DNA of 31,736 bases from Streptosporangiaceae bacterium (lineage in GTDB: Bacteria; Actinomycetota; Actinomycetes; Streptosporangiales; Streptosporangiaceae): contig JASHTQ010000084.1 of NCBI GenBank assembly GCA_030040475.1, positions 1-31,736 on the forward strand, read 5' to 3'. Each line of letters starts with the position of its first letter. Position 1 is the stretch's first letter. Shown in pieces: positions 7,544-15,412 of the stretch. A program made the position numbers and the translations under genes. The notes beneath the pieces were generated by a model that saw only the letters and a program-made list of their open reading frames with translations, ran no database searches and had not been told where the DNA came from.

Positions 7544-8614
7544 CTAGTTGGTCGTCGGGTCTTCACCTCCGGCTTGCCCGGAGACGACTTCGGGCGCGGC
7601 TATGTCCAGGTGCCAGCAGGCCGCGGCCCGCGTGGCGGAGACCGGCACGAGAGCCGGATCCTCGCGGCGGCAGAGGTCGTCGGCGAACGGGCATCTGGGG
7701 TTGAACGGGCAGCCGGCCGCCGCCGCGCTCTCCGGCTTCCGTGATCCATTCGGCCGCGCCGCGCCGCCGCCGCCCGCCGCGCCGCCGCGAAGGGCACTGC
7801 CGAGGTTGTCCGGATCCGGAGCCGAGGCGACAAGCAGCTGCGTGTACGGGTGCGCCGGGCGCTGGGTGAGCTCCTCGGCCGGGCCCCGCTCGACGATCTC
7901 CCCGGCGTACATCACCAGGATCTCGTCCGCGAAATAGCGTGCCGAGGCGATGTCGTGGGTGATGTACAGCAGCGCCAGGCTCAGCCGCCTGCGCAGGTCA
8001 TCGAGGAGGCTGAGCATCTCGAGCCTGATCGAGACGTCCAGCATGGACACCGGCTCGTCGGCGAGCAGCACGCTCGGGCGGGCAGCGAGCGCGCGGGCGA
8101 ACGAGACTCTCTGCCGCTGGCCCCCGGACAGCTCGTGCGGGTACTTGGCAAGGAACTGCTTCGCGGGCGTGAGCCGTACCTGCTCAAGCAGCGTGACGAC
8201 TTCGGCGTGCACGTCCGCGGCCCGCTGGTGCAGCTTCACCGGCCGCTCCAGGTGGTAGCGCACGGTGTGCACCGGGTTCAGCGATGCGAACGGGTCCTGG
8301 AAGACGTACTGGACCTGGCTCTTATACCGCGTGAACGCGTGTCGGCTCGACACCTCGACCGGCTGGCCGTCCAGCCTGATCACGCCGGAGGTGAGCCGTT
8401 CCTGCCCGGCGAGCAGCCGCGCGGCCGTGGACTTGCCCGACCCGCTCTCCCCGACCAGGGCGACGACCGCGCCGCGGTAGAGGTTGAAGGAGACGTCCCG
8501 CACCGCGTGCAGCTTCTGGCCGTGGGCGAGCCTGAAGTCCTTGCTGACCGAGACCGCCTCCATGGCCAGCGGCCCGCGTTCGGCCGCCACGGACGTCACC
8601 GTCTGCTCGCTCAT
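7544..8614 (-). CDS. Opp/Dpp-type ABC ATPase (DppF/OppF position), importer 1
   Basis: Second ATPase of importer 1, 356 aa. Walker [10 protein letters not shown] lies at 55-63, Q-loop [12 protein letters not shown] at about 103-114, signature [15 protein letters not shown] from 162 and Walker [13 protein letters not shown] from 182. The C-terminal oligopeptide/dipeptide region has four cysteines (GCPFNPRCPF, LCRRED, ACWH) as in family members reported to bind an Fe-S cluster. The start ATG overlaps the stop of the upstream ATPase as ATGA (8611-8614), fixing the start. [20 protein letters not shown] is almost identical in the importer 2 counterpart, showing a common origin. Confidence 0.92.
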   Translation of the reverse strand: MSEQTVTSVAAERGPLAMEAVSVSKDFRLAHGQKLHAVRDVSFNLYRGAVVALVGESGSGKSTAARLLAGQERLTSGVIRLDGQPVEVSSRHAFTRYKSQVQYVFQDPFASLNPVHTVRYHLERPVKLHQRAADVHAEVVTLLEQVRLTPAKQFLAKYPHELSGGQRQRVSFARALAARPSVLLADEPVSMLDVSIRLEMLSLLDDLRRRLSLALLYITHDIASARYFADEILVMYAGEIVERGPAEELTQRPAHPYTQLLVASAPDPDNLGSALRGGAAGGGGAARPNGSRKPESAAAAGCPFNPRCPFADDLCRREDPALVPVSATRAAACWHLDIAAPEVVSGQAGGEDPTTN

Positions 8615-9705
8615 GATCCTGTCTCCCTGGCGATAAGGTCCAGGCGGGCGTCTCCGGCCGGAGGGGCCGCAGGGGCCGGCGTGCCGGGGAGCACGAACGG
8701 GCACGCCGTCACGTGCCCGGGATCGGAGGACGTGGCCACGGGCAGCAGCCGCATGTCGACCTGGCTGCATTCGGGCCTGCGGTAGGCGCACCGCGGCACG
8801 AACGGGCACCCGGGCGACGGGCGGCGCAGGTCGGGCGGCGAGCCGGGGATGCCCGCCAGCTCGCGGCGCGGCCCGCGAAGCGACGGAAAGGAGTTGAGCA
8901 GGCCTTTGGTGTAGGGGTGGGCCGGCTCGTGGTGGATCTCGCCCGCCGTGCCGATCTCCATGAGCTGACCCGCGTACATCACCGCGATCCGGTCGGCCAG
9001 CTCGAGGAGCAGGGACAGGTCGTGCGTGATGAACAAGATCGAGAACCCGAGGGTCTGTTTGAGCTCGACGATCTGGGCGAGGATGTCGCGCTGCACCACG
9101 ACATCCAGCGCCGTGGTCGGCTCGTCCATGATCACGACCTCCGGCTCCGTGGCCAGGGCCATGGCGATCATCACCCGCTGGCGCATGCCGCCGGACAGCT
9201 CGTGCGGATAGCTGCGCAGCCGCCAGCGCGGGATGCCGACCAGGTCCAGAAGCCAGCTCGTCCGTTCCCGCGCCTCGTCCCTCGGCAGCCTCATGTGGGC
9301 ATGGATGACGTCAAGCAACTGGTCACGGACGGACAGGACCGGGTTGAGCGCGTTCATCGCGCTCTGGAACACGATGGCGATCTCGCGCCAGCGCAGCCGT
9401 CGCAGCTGGTCCGGGCGCATCCGCAGCACGTCGGCTGCCTCGGATCCCTGCGCCAGCCTGCGGCCCTGGTAGCGGACGCTGCCGCCGGTGATGAGCGCGG
9501 GGGCGCGGAGCAGGCGGCATGCGCCGTACGCGAGCGTGGACTTCCCCGATCCGCTCTCGCCTGCCAGGCCGATGACCTCGCCCGCGGCCAGGGAGAGGTT
9601 CACCCGGTCCACGGCGAGCACGTCACCGGCGGGGGTACGGTACGCGACAGAGAAATCCCTGATCTCGAGCACCGGCTCGCCGCCGCCGGCCTGGACCGCG
9701 CTCAT
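8611..9705 (-). CDS. Opp/Dpp-type ABC ATPase (DppD/OppD position), importer 1
   Basis: First ATPase of importer 1, 364 aa. Walker [10 protein letters not shown] is at 49-57, the Q-loop is FQSAMNALNPVLSV (about 113-126), signature [16 protein letters not shown] from 170 and Walker [15 protein letters not shown] from 190. FQSAMNALNP is characteristic of the D-type subunit. The C-terminal region carries the four-cysteine motif (GCPFVPRC, ECS, ACPF). The start overlaps the upstream permease stop as ATGA (9702-9705) and the end overlaps the next ATPase the same way, so all three are translationally coupled. D and F pair as a heterodimer under the two permeases. Confidence 0.92.
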   Translation of the reverse strand: MSAVQAGGGEPVLEIRDFSVAYRTPAGDVLAVDRVNLSLAAGEVIGLAGESGSGKSTLAYGACRLLRAPALITGGSVRYQGRRLAQGSEAADVLRMRPDQLRRLRWREIAIVFQSAMNALNPVLSVRDQLLDVIHAHMRLPRDEARERTSWLLDLVGIPRWRLRSYPHELSGGMRQRVMIAMALATEPEVVIMDEPTTALDVVVQRDILAQIVELKQTLGFSILFITHDLSLLLELADRIAVMYAGQLMEIGTAGEIHHEPAHPYTKGLLNSFPSLRGPRRELAGIPGSPPDLRRPSPGCPFVPRCAYRRPECSQVDMRLLPVATSSDPGHVTACPFVLPGTPAPAAPPAGDARLDLIARETGS

Positions 9706-10772
9706 CGCGCGCCCCCTCCTTCCTCGTCATCGAGCAGTGTCTTATCGAGCAGGGAGCTGCGGGAGAACGAGTGCAGGAACCTGGCCAGCCCGGTGCGGCG
9801 CTGGGCGACCTCGGCCAGGACCGGCGTCGGGTCGGTCGGCCGGAGCCAGCGTCCGGCGATCCTGCTGGCGCTGCTCGCGTCGCGCAGGCGCGGGTTGCCG
9901 AGCTCGTCGATCCCGGTGTTCAGCAGCACGAGGGCGGTTCCCATCAGCGCCACCGCGAGGCCGGGCGGCACGAACCACCACCAGGCACCCAGCTGCAGCG
10001 CCTGCTGGCTTTCGGCCCAGTACAGCATCGTGCCGAGGCTCCAGCTGTTCAGGTCGGCCAGGCCGATGAAGGCCAGCGCCACCGAGGCCCCGATCGCGTA
10101 CAGCACCGTGTTCACGAAGCTCGCCGCGATCAGGCTCACCTCGTTAGGGACGATCTCGAAGGCGATGATCCGCCAGCTGCTCTCGCCCGTTTCCCGTGCG
10201 GCCGAAATAAAGTCGCGATTGCGGATCGCCAGGGTTTGCGCCCGGATCACCCTCGCCCCCCACGGCCAGCCGAGCACGCTGAGCACGACGATCGTGGCCA
10301 GCTGTCCCTTCTGCGGCAGGTAGCCGAGCAGGATGATCAGCAGCGGCAGCGCCGGGATCACGAGGAACACGTTGGAGACGAGCGAGAGCAGCTCGTCCCA
10401 TATCCCGCCGAGGAAGGCGGCCGTCACTCCCACGACGACGGAAAGCGCGGTGGCCACCACGCCGACGATGACGGCGAGCTCGAGGGTGAGCCGTATCCCG
10501 ACCAGGAGCTGGGATAGCACATCCTGGCCGCTCTGCGTGGTGCCGAGCAGGTGAGCCGCGCTCGGCGCGGCCATCGACAGGGCCGGGTTCGGATTCTGGT
10601 ACGAGGGATCGTAGGGCGTGACGAAGGGCCCGATGATGGCCGCCAGGACGAAGAAGCCGAGGAGGACGACGCCCACCTTCGCCTTCGTCGGCATCCGGCG
10701 CCACCGGCCGGGGACGACGTCCTCGGTGGCCAGCGAGGTCACCTCGGCGCTGATCGGCAGCGCGACGGTCAC
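9702..10772 (-). CDS. Opp/Dpp-type ABC permease (DppC/OppC position), importer 1
   Basis: Inner-membrane permease, 356 aa. The N-terminus is cytosolic, then a first helix (VGVVLLGFFVLAAIIGPFVT) is followed by the OppC_N pattern PYDP.YQNP and HLLGTTQSGQDVLSQLL, then five more hydrophobic segments. The ATPase-docking loop is AARETGESSWRIIAFEIVPN. The start is GTG 10772, overlapping the stop of the upstream permease as GTGA (10769-10772). The C-terminal cytosolic extension, about 60 residues after the last helix, is longer than usual and rich in Arg/Ser. Confidence 0.9.
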   Translation of the reverse strand: MTVALPISAEVTSLATEDVVPGRWRRMPTKAKVGVVLLGFFVLAAIIGPFVTPYDPSYQNPNPALSMAAPSAAHLLGTTQSGQDVLSQLLVGIRLTLELAVIVGVVATALSVVVGVTAAFLGGIWDELLSLVSNVFLVIPALPLLIILLGYLPQKGQLATIVVLSVLGWPWGARVIRAQTLAIRNRDFISAARETGESSWRIIAFEIVPNEVSLIAASFVNTVLYAIGASVALAFIGLADLNSWSLGTMLYWAESQQALQLGAWWWFVPPGLAVALMGTALVLLNTGIDELGNPRLRDASSASRIAGRWLRPTDPTPVLAEVAQRRTGLARFLHSFSRSSLLDKTLLDDEEGGGAR

Positions 10773-11755
10773 CGCGTCACCTCCTGCACCCGGGCGCGCG
10801 GATCGGCGAACACGATGATCAGGTCGACGATCAGGTTCGCGAGCAGGACGGCGAAGGTGATCACCAGGAAGATCGCCTGCATCAGCGGGTAGTCGTCCGA
10901 ACTGACGGCGCTCAGCAGCAGCAGGCCGATGCCCGGGTAGGAGAAGACGATCTCCATGACCAGGGCGCCGGACACCACGAAGCCGAGCGCCAGGCCGAAG
11001 CCCTGCAGCTGGGGCAGGAGCGCGTTGCGTGCCGCGTAGGTGAAGATGACCCTGTGGTTGGGCAGGCCTTTCGCCTGGGCCGCGATCACGTAGTCCTCGC
11101 CGAGCGTGGTGATCATGACGTTGCGCATCTGCAGCATCCACCCGGCTATCGAGGTCAGCACGATCGTGAGCGCGGGGAGCAGCGAGTGGTAGATGGCGCT
11201 GCCGATGAACGCCCAGTGCCACCCGGGCACCAGGCCGCCGGCGTACCCCTCGCCGGTGGGGAAGAGGTGGAGCTTGAGCGCGAGCAGCTCGATCAGTATC
11301 AGCGCGAAGAAGAAGTACGGGATCGCCTGCAAGAACATCAGCCCGGGCAGTACCCGGTCGAGCCTGCCGCCGTGCCGCCAGCCGGCCATGATGCCGAGCG
11401 CGGTGCCGACGACGAAGGCGATGACCGTCGCCGTGCCGACCAGGGTGAGCGTCCACGGAATCGTCTCGCCGAGCAGGGTGGAGACCGCGGCCGGGTACTG
11501 GGAGACGTCCGTGCCGAAGTCGAAGTGGGAGACGTCGGCGAGATAGGCCCCGTACTGATGCCAGATCGAGCCGGGGTGCCCTACCCCGAGCATTGCCTCC
11601 AGCGCGCGATAGGCCGAGGGCTGCAAGCTGGGGAACTTCGCCATGATGGCCTCGACCGCGTTCCCCGGCATGGCGCGGGGGATGAAGAAGTTCACCGTCA
11701 GCGCCACCCAGGCCGCGACCACGTAGAAGACCAGGCGGCGGAGGATGAAGGACAT
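10769..11755 (-). CDS. Opp/Dpp-type ABC permease (DppB/OppB position), importer 1
   Basis: Inner-membrane permease, 328 aa, the same length as its importer 2 counterpart. It begins MSFILRRLVFYVVAAWVALT, typical of OppB, followed by NFFIPRAMPGN, which matches the conserved R-x-x-PGDP-like loop. The EAA loop reads AAQAKGLPNHRVIFTYAARN and the end has IVDLIIVFADPRARVQ, the usual C-terminus. AGGAGG lies 4-5 nt upstream of ATG 11755. It follows the LacI gene by only 8 nt, so the regulator is the first gene of the same operon. Confidence 0.92.
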   Translation of the reverse strand: MSFILRRLVFYVVAAWVALTVNFFIPRAMPGNAVEAIMAKFPSLQPSAYRALEAMLGVGHPGSIWHQYGAYLADVSHFDFGTDVSQYPAAVSTLLGETIPWTLTLVGTATVIAFVVGTALGIMAGWRHGGRLDRVLPGLMFLQAIPYFFFALILIELLALKLHLFPTGEGYAGGLVPGWHWAFIGSAIYHSLLPALTIVLTSIAGWMLQMRNVMITTLGEDYVIAAQAKGLPNHRVIFTYAARNALLPQLQGFGLALGFVVSGALVMEIVFSYPGIGLLLLSAVSSDDYPLMQAIFLVITFAVLLANLIVDLIIVFADPRARVQEVTR

Positions 11756-11763
11756 GGCGCCTC

Positions 11764-12858
11764 CTAGCTCGCGGCCCGCGCCAGGAGCCCGGCGACGAAC
11801 GGCTGCACCGGCCTGCGGGTGACGATCCCGGGCGGGCACCCGCAGCTGGCACGGAGTATCAGTTCTGTCGGCAGCAGTTCCACCGCGGGCCGCAGGCTCG
11901 GATCCGCGATGCGCTCCAATATCCGGTCGCAGGCCCGCTCGCCGAGCTTGCGCATCGGCTGGTGGACCGTGGTGAGCGGGGGATCGAACAGGCTGCTCGG
12001 GTAGATGTCGTCGAAGCCGACCACCGCCACGTCCTCGGGAACGCGCACCCCGGCGGGCGCGAAGGCCCGCATCACCCCGATCGCCATCTGGTCGTTGGCG
12101 CACACCACCGCGTCCGGCAGCGCCCCGCGATGCCTGGCCAGCAGGTCCGCCCCGGCACGCTCGCCGCTGCGGACGCTGAAGATCCCCTGCGCCGAGCCGA
12201 CAAGCTGGCAGTCCGGGTTTGCGCGCAGCACGTGCTCGAGGGCGAGCCACCGCTCGTTCGCGTCCGGGGAGTTCGGCGGCCCGCCGACGTGGAACAGGCG
12301 GCGGCGGCCGTGCTCGGCGATCAGGTGGGTGATGATGGCGACCGAGCCGGAGAAGTTGTCGGCCGCCACCACGTCGGCCGCGCGCTCGGCGGGCGTGCCC
12401 GCGATCACCACCACGGGAACCCGTGCCGCCAGCCGCTCGATGTACCTGGAGGCGACGAACCCCTCGCCGATGAGGATCCCGTCGACCTTGCCTGACATCG
12501 AGTCAAGCCGCGGGAAGTCGGGTTCGTCGTCGCCCTGCATGAAGGTCATGAGCAGCAGCCAGTTGTGGTGGCGGATGCGCGCCTCCACCCCGCGCAGCAC
12601 CTCGTCGTAGTACAGCAGGCCGATGTTCTCGATGTCGTACGGCTCGGCCTCGCGCTCGACGCACACGATGCCGATGACGTCCTTGCGCCGCCTGGACAGG
12701 CTCTGCGCCGCGCCGTCCGGCACGTAGCCGAGCTCCTCGATGGCCCGCCTGACCCTGATCCTGGTTTCCTCGCGGACCCGGTCCTGGCCGTGCACGACCC
12801 GGGACACCGTTGCCGTCGAGACGCCGGCCAGGCGCGCGACATCGAAGAGGGTTACCAC
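11764..12858 (-). CDS. LacI-family transcriptional regulator of importer 1 and GH1
   Basis: DNA-binding sugar-responsive repressor, 364 aa. The N-terminal helix-turn-helix is VTLFDVARLAGVSTATVSRV (residues 2-21), followed by a hinge (GAAQSLSRRRKDVIGIV) and a periplasmic-binding-protein-like effector domain with VVAADNFSGS, FHVGGPPNSPDANER and the family closing pattern VVGFDDIYPSSLFDPPLTTV. A Cys-rich tail (RASCGCPPGIV) follows. The GTG start has no good ribosome site of its own; a ten-codon open frame with a better site overlaps it. The gene leads the importer operon and faces GH1 across two palindromes fitting LacI-family operators, so it very likely represses both directions and itself. 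The effector is presumably an imported beta-glycoside or its product (inference). Confidence 0.93.
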   Translation of the reverse strand: MVTLFDVARLAGVSTATVSRVVHGQDRVREETRIRVRRAIEELGYVPDGAAQSLSRRRKDVIGIVCVEREAEPYDIENIGLLYYDEVLRGVEARIRHHNWLLLMTFMQGDDEPDFPRLDSMSGKVDGILIGEGFVASRYIERLAARVPVVVIAGTPAERAADVVAADNFSGSVAIITHLIAEHGRRRLFHVGGPPNSPDANERWLALEHVLRANPDCQLVGSAQGIFSVRSGERAGADLLARHRGALPDAVVCANDQMAIGVMRAFAPAGVRVPEDVAVVGFDDIYPSSLFDPPLTTVHQPMRKLGERACDRILERIADPSLRPAVELLPTELILRASCGCPPGIVTRRPVQPFVAGLLARAAS

Positions 12859-12884
12859 GTTCTGCCGATCAGGGGCATAGCCAT
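12852..12884 (-). CDS. Possible short upstream reading frame overlapping the lacI start
   Basis: ATG at 12884 (or 12878) opens a frame coding MAMPLIGRTW and ending in TAA, which overlaps the GTG start of the LacI gene by a frame shift (GTGGTAA). AAGGGA lies 8 nt before the inner ATG 12878, whereas the LacI GTG has no such site. Translation of the short frame could deliver ribosomes to the regulator start. Too short to prove as a gene. Confidence 0.25.
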   Translation of the reverse strand: MAMPLIGRTW

Positions 12885-12903
12885 CGTCCCTTGCATAAAC
12901 GTA

Positions 12904-12919
12904 ATGTAAACGTTTACAT
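12904..12919. promoter_or_regulatory. LacI-type operator 1 (perfect palindrome)
   Basis: ATGTAAACGTTTACAT is a perfect 16-bp palindrome with the central CG typical of LacI/GalR-family operators. It contains the TTTACA -35 hexamer of the GH1 promoter and lies just downstream of the LacI operon start point. Confidence 0.8.
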
Positions 12920-12941
12920 CGGAAATCTAAGCGCTTACACT
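12913..12941 (+). promoter_or_regulatory. Promoter of the GH1 gene
   Basis: TTTACA (12913-12918) and TACACT (12936-12941) are 17 bp apart, a close match to the SigA-type consensus. The -35 lies within operator 1 and the -10 overlaps operator 2. Start near 12948 gives a leader of about 43 nt. An alternative pair, TTGCAT (12891) and TTACAT (12914), is also spaced by 17 bp. Confidence 0.6.
12926..12939. promoter_or_regulatory. LacI-type operator 2
   Basis: TCTAAGCGCTTACA is a 14-bp palindrome with one mismatch, matching the LacI-family consensus half site TGTAA..CG. Its centre is 21 bp from that of operator 1, two helical turns, so two dimers would bind the same DNA face. It overlaps the -10 elements of both divergent promoters. 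Confidence 0.75.
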
Positions 12942-12965
12942 AACCCTCAGCATTGGACCGGTCAA
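12937..12965 (-). promoter_or_regulatory. Promoter of the LacI/importer 1 operon
   Basis: On the minus strand TTGACC (12965-12960) and TAGTGT (12942-12937) are separated by exactly 17 bp. Transcription would start near 12930, inside the downstream palindrome, so bound repressor should block it. The -10 overlaps the -10 of the opposite GH1 promoter. Confidence 0.65.
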
Positions 12966-12990
12966 GGAGCGTTACACAAGGGAGACGCAG

Positions 12991-14403
12991 ATGACGGGTA
13001 CGGACGGCGCCCTGTATTTTCCGGCCGGATTCGCCTGGGGCGCGGCCACGGCCGCCTACCAAGTCGAGGGCGCGGCGGACGCCGACGGCAGGGGCACGTC
13101 CGTCTGGGATACGTTCAGCCGCACGCCGGGCAAGGTCCGGGGCGGCGACACCGGCGACGTCGCCTGCGACTCCTACCACCGCTACCGCGAGGACGTCGCG
13201 CTGATGGCCGCGCTGGGCCTGAACTCCTACCGCTTCTCGATCTCCTGGCCGCGGGTCCAGCCCGGCGGCCGCGGCCCGGCGAACCAGCGGGGCCTTGACT
13301 ACTACCGGGCGCTGCTCGATGCGCTCGGCGAGCACGGCATCGAGGCCACGGTCACGCTCTACCACTGGGACCTGCCGCAGGAACTCCAGGACGAGGGCGG
13401 CTGGGCCGTGCGCGCCACCGCCGAGCGTTTCGCCGAGTACGCCGCGATCGCCGCCGGGGCGCTCGGCGACCGGGTGGCCCGCTGGATCACGATCAACGAG
13501 CCGCAGGTGATCGTGTCGAACGGCTACCGCCACGGCAGCCATGCCCCGGGCCTGCGGGACCCGCAAGCCGCCGTCGCCGCCACCCATCACGTCCTGCTCG
13601 CCCACGGCCTTGCCAACCGCGTCCTGCGCGATCTCGGCGCGGCCGAGGTCGGCATCACCCTGGACCTGCATCCCGTCCGCGTGCTGCCGAACTCCCTGCT
13701 CGACGGCCTCGAGCACGCCAGGCTGGTCACCGACGCCGCGGCCAACCAGCTGTACCTCGAGCCGGTGCTGCGCGGCCGCTACCCGGCCGAGACCCCGCCG
13801 CACCTGCTGCCGCCCGCCGAGCTCATCGCCGACGGCGACATGGAGACGATCAGCGCGCCGATCGACTTCCTCGGCGTCAACTACTACTCCCCGGTCTTCC
13901 TGCGCGCCGGAGACCCCGCCGACCTCAGGCGGAACGAGGAGCCCGCCAGGTGCGCGGTGCCCGGCGTCGTGGAGTACCGGCCGCAGCAACTCGAGCGCAC
14001 CCCGATGGGCTGGCTCGTCGACCCCGACGGGCTGCACCAGCTGCTGCTCGACCTGTCCAAGCAGGCCCCTGGCCTCCCGCTGTACATCACGGAGAACGGC
14101 CGCGCTGCCGAGGACTACGTGAACCCGCAGGGCGACGTCGACGACGTCGAGCGCGTCAGGTACCTGCACACGCACCTGGAGGCCGCCGCGAGGGCGATCA
14201 GGGACGGCGCCAGCCTGGCCGGCTACTTCGTCTGGTCGCTGCTCGACAACTTCGAGTGGGGCTGGGGCTACCAGAAGCGGTTCGGCATCGTCTTCGTCGA
14301 TTTCGGCACCCAGCGCCGGATCCCCAAGTCCAGCGCCCGTTTCTACGCCGACGTGGTGCGGGCCAACGCGGTGCCCCCGCTGCCGTCCAGCTGGCCGTCC
14401 TGA
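12991..14403 (+). CDS. Beta-glucosidase, glycoside hydrolase family 1
   Basis: Retaining beta-glycosidase that releases sugars from beta-linked disaccharides and small glycosides in the cytoplasm; 470 aa, full length for GH1, without a signal peptide. The N-terminal signature is FPAGFAWGAATAAYQVEGA. The acid/base Glu170 lies in WITINEPQV and the nucleophile Glu368 in YITENGRA. HWDLPQEL (about 125-132) and the aglycone-side DNFEWGWGYQKRFGI are also canonical. AGGGAG sits 6 nt before the ATG. It is divergent from the LacI/importer 1 operon and shares its operators, so cellobiose or another beta-glucoside is the likely substrate (inference). GH1 also contains beta-galactosidases, so the sugar preference is not certain. 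Confidence 0.95.
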   Translation: MTGTDGALYFPAGFAWGAATAAYQVEGAADADGRGTSVWDTFSRTPGKVRGGDTGDVACDSYHRYREDVALMAALGLNSYRFSISWPRVQPGGRGPANQRGLDYYRALLDALGEHGIEATVTLYHWDLPQELQDEGGWAVRATAERFAEYAAIAAGALGDRVARWITINEPQVIVSNGYRHGSHAPGLRDPQAAVAATHHVLLAHGLANRVLRDLGAAEVGITLDLHPVRVLPNSLLDGLEHARLVTDAAANQLYLEPVLRGRYPAETPPHLLPPAELIADGDMETISAPIDFLGVNYYSPVFLRAGDPADLRRNEEPARCAVPGVVEYRPQQLERTPMGWLVDPDGLHQLLLDLSKQAPGLPLYITENGRAAEDYVNPQGDVDDVERVRYLHTHLEAAARAIRDGASLAGYFVWSLLDNFEWGWGYQKRFGIVFVDFGTQRRIPKSSARFYADVVRANAVPPLPSSWPS

Positions 14404-14423
14404 GCCACGACCGCGGACGTGAG

Positions 14424-14475
14424 ACCACCGCCCGTTCGGTAAAAATCATTTGAATTATCCCGAACGAACGGTGGT
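14424..14475 (+). terminator. Hairpin after GH1 (terminator or palindromic element)
   Basis: The arms ACCACCGCCCGTTCGG (14424-14439) and CCGAACGAACGGTGGT (14460-14475) pair over 16 positions with two mismatches, around an AT-rich loop of about 20 nt. It begins 20 nt after the GH1 stop, so termination is the simplest role. A related half-copy occurs at 29549-29585. Confidence 0.65.
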
Positions 14476-14539
14476 GCGTGTCCCGGGCGCCGCCTCACCC
14501 CCCGGGCCGGGTCGGCGTGCGGGCCGGGATACTGGTGGG

Positions 14540-15412
14540 ATGCGCCAGGAGACAGCGGTCGACGGGTTCCGGCTGGCCTACGAGCGGACCGGGGCGGGCC
14601 AGGCCGCGGTGCTGCTGCACGGCTGGCCCGGTGACCGGATCGATTACCGCCAGGTCGTGCCGCTGCTGTCCGGCGCCGAGGTGGTGGTGCCGGACCTGCG
14701 GGGCTTCGGCGAATCCGACAAGCACCAGGCCGATCCGGCCGGCCAGTACAGCGCGGCCGCCCAGGCGCGCAGCGTCGTCGGGCTGATCGACGAGCTTGGG
14801 CTGGACCGCCCGGTCCTCGCCGGCTACGACATCGGCAGCCGGATCGCCCAGGCCATCGCCAGGGACTGGCCGGATCGGGTCCGCGCGCTGGTGATCTCGC
14901 CGCCGCTGCCGGGGATCGGCGACCGGATCCTGTCCCCTGGCGCCCAGCGGGAGTTCTGGTACCAGGCCTTCCACAACCTCGACCTGTGCACCGAGCTCAT
15001 CGACGGCCGCCCGGACGCCGTCCGCTCTTACCTGCGGCACTTCTGGTCCCACTGGTCAGGCCCCGGTTACGAGTTCACCGGCGAGCATCTCGACCACCTG
15101 GTGTCCGGTTACGGGCCACCCGGTGCGTTCGCCGCCTCGATCGCCTGGTACCGGGCGGGCGCCGGGTCCGTGGCCGCCTCCCTCGCCGAACGGGTGCCCG
15201 CGCCGGAGCGAAGGATCGCGGTGCCGACGACCGTGCTGTGGCCCTCGCACGATCCGCTCTTCCCCCGCGAATGGTCCGACCGGGTCGGCGAGTTCTTCGC
15301 CGCCGTCGGGATCATCCCGCTCGACGGCGTCGGCCATTTCGTCCCGTGTGAGGCTCCGGCCGAACTGGCCGCCGCGATCACCGCCGCGATCACTGCGGCG
15401 GCCGGCGCCTAG
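14540..15412 (+). CDS. Alpha/beta hydrolase with Asp nucleophile (epoxide hydrolase-like)
   Basis: Cytoplasmic alpha/beta-hydrolase, 290 aa. The oxyanion-loop motif is HGWPGD (about 27-32). The nucleophile elbow is AGYDIGS with Asp97, not Ser, as in epoxide hydrolases and haloalkane dehalogenases. A likely acid is in WPSHDPLF and the catalytic His in GVGHFVPCEAP. A cap domain with FWYQAFHNLDL and YLRHFWSHWSGPGYEF resembles that of actinobacterial epoxide hydrolases. An in-frame ATG at 14450 lies within a hairpin and is rejected; ATG 14540 has only GGTGGG ahead of it, and GATACT 7 nt upstream suggests a leaderless transcript. Its stop shares CTAG with that of the convergent polymerase gene. 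The substrate is unknown. Confidence 0.85.
   Translation: MRQETAVDGFRLAYERTGAGQAAVLLHGWPGDRIDYRQVVPLLSGAEVVVPDLRGFGESDKHQADPAGQYSAAAQARSVVGLIDELGLDRPVLAGYDIGSRIAQAIARDWPDRVRALVISPPLPGIGDRILSPGAQREFWYQAFHNLDLCTELIDGRPDAVRSYLRHFWSHWSGPGYEFTGEHLDHLVSGYGPPGAFAASIAWYRAGAGSVAASLAERVPAPERRIAVPTTVLWPSHDPLFPREWSDRVGEFFAAVGIIPLDGVGHFVPCEAPAELAAAITAAITAAAGA

Noticed and set aside
14450..14539. Extended N-terminus of the alpha/beta hydrolase, and its peptide similarity (YPER.VV.VPG) to a plus-strand frame near 29570
   Set aside because: The segment lies in the GH1 hairpin. The match reflects a shared DNA element, not a coding relationship.
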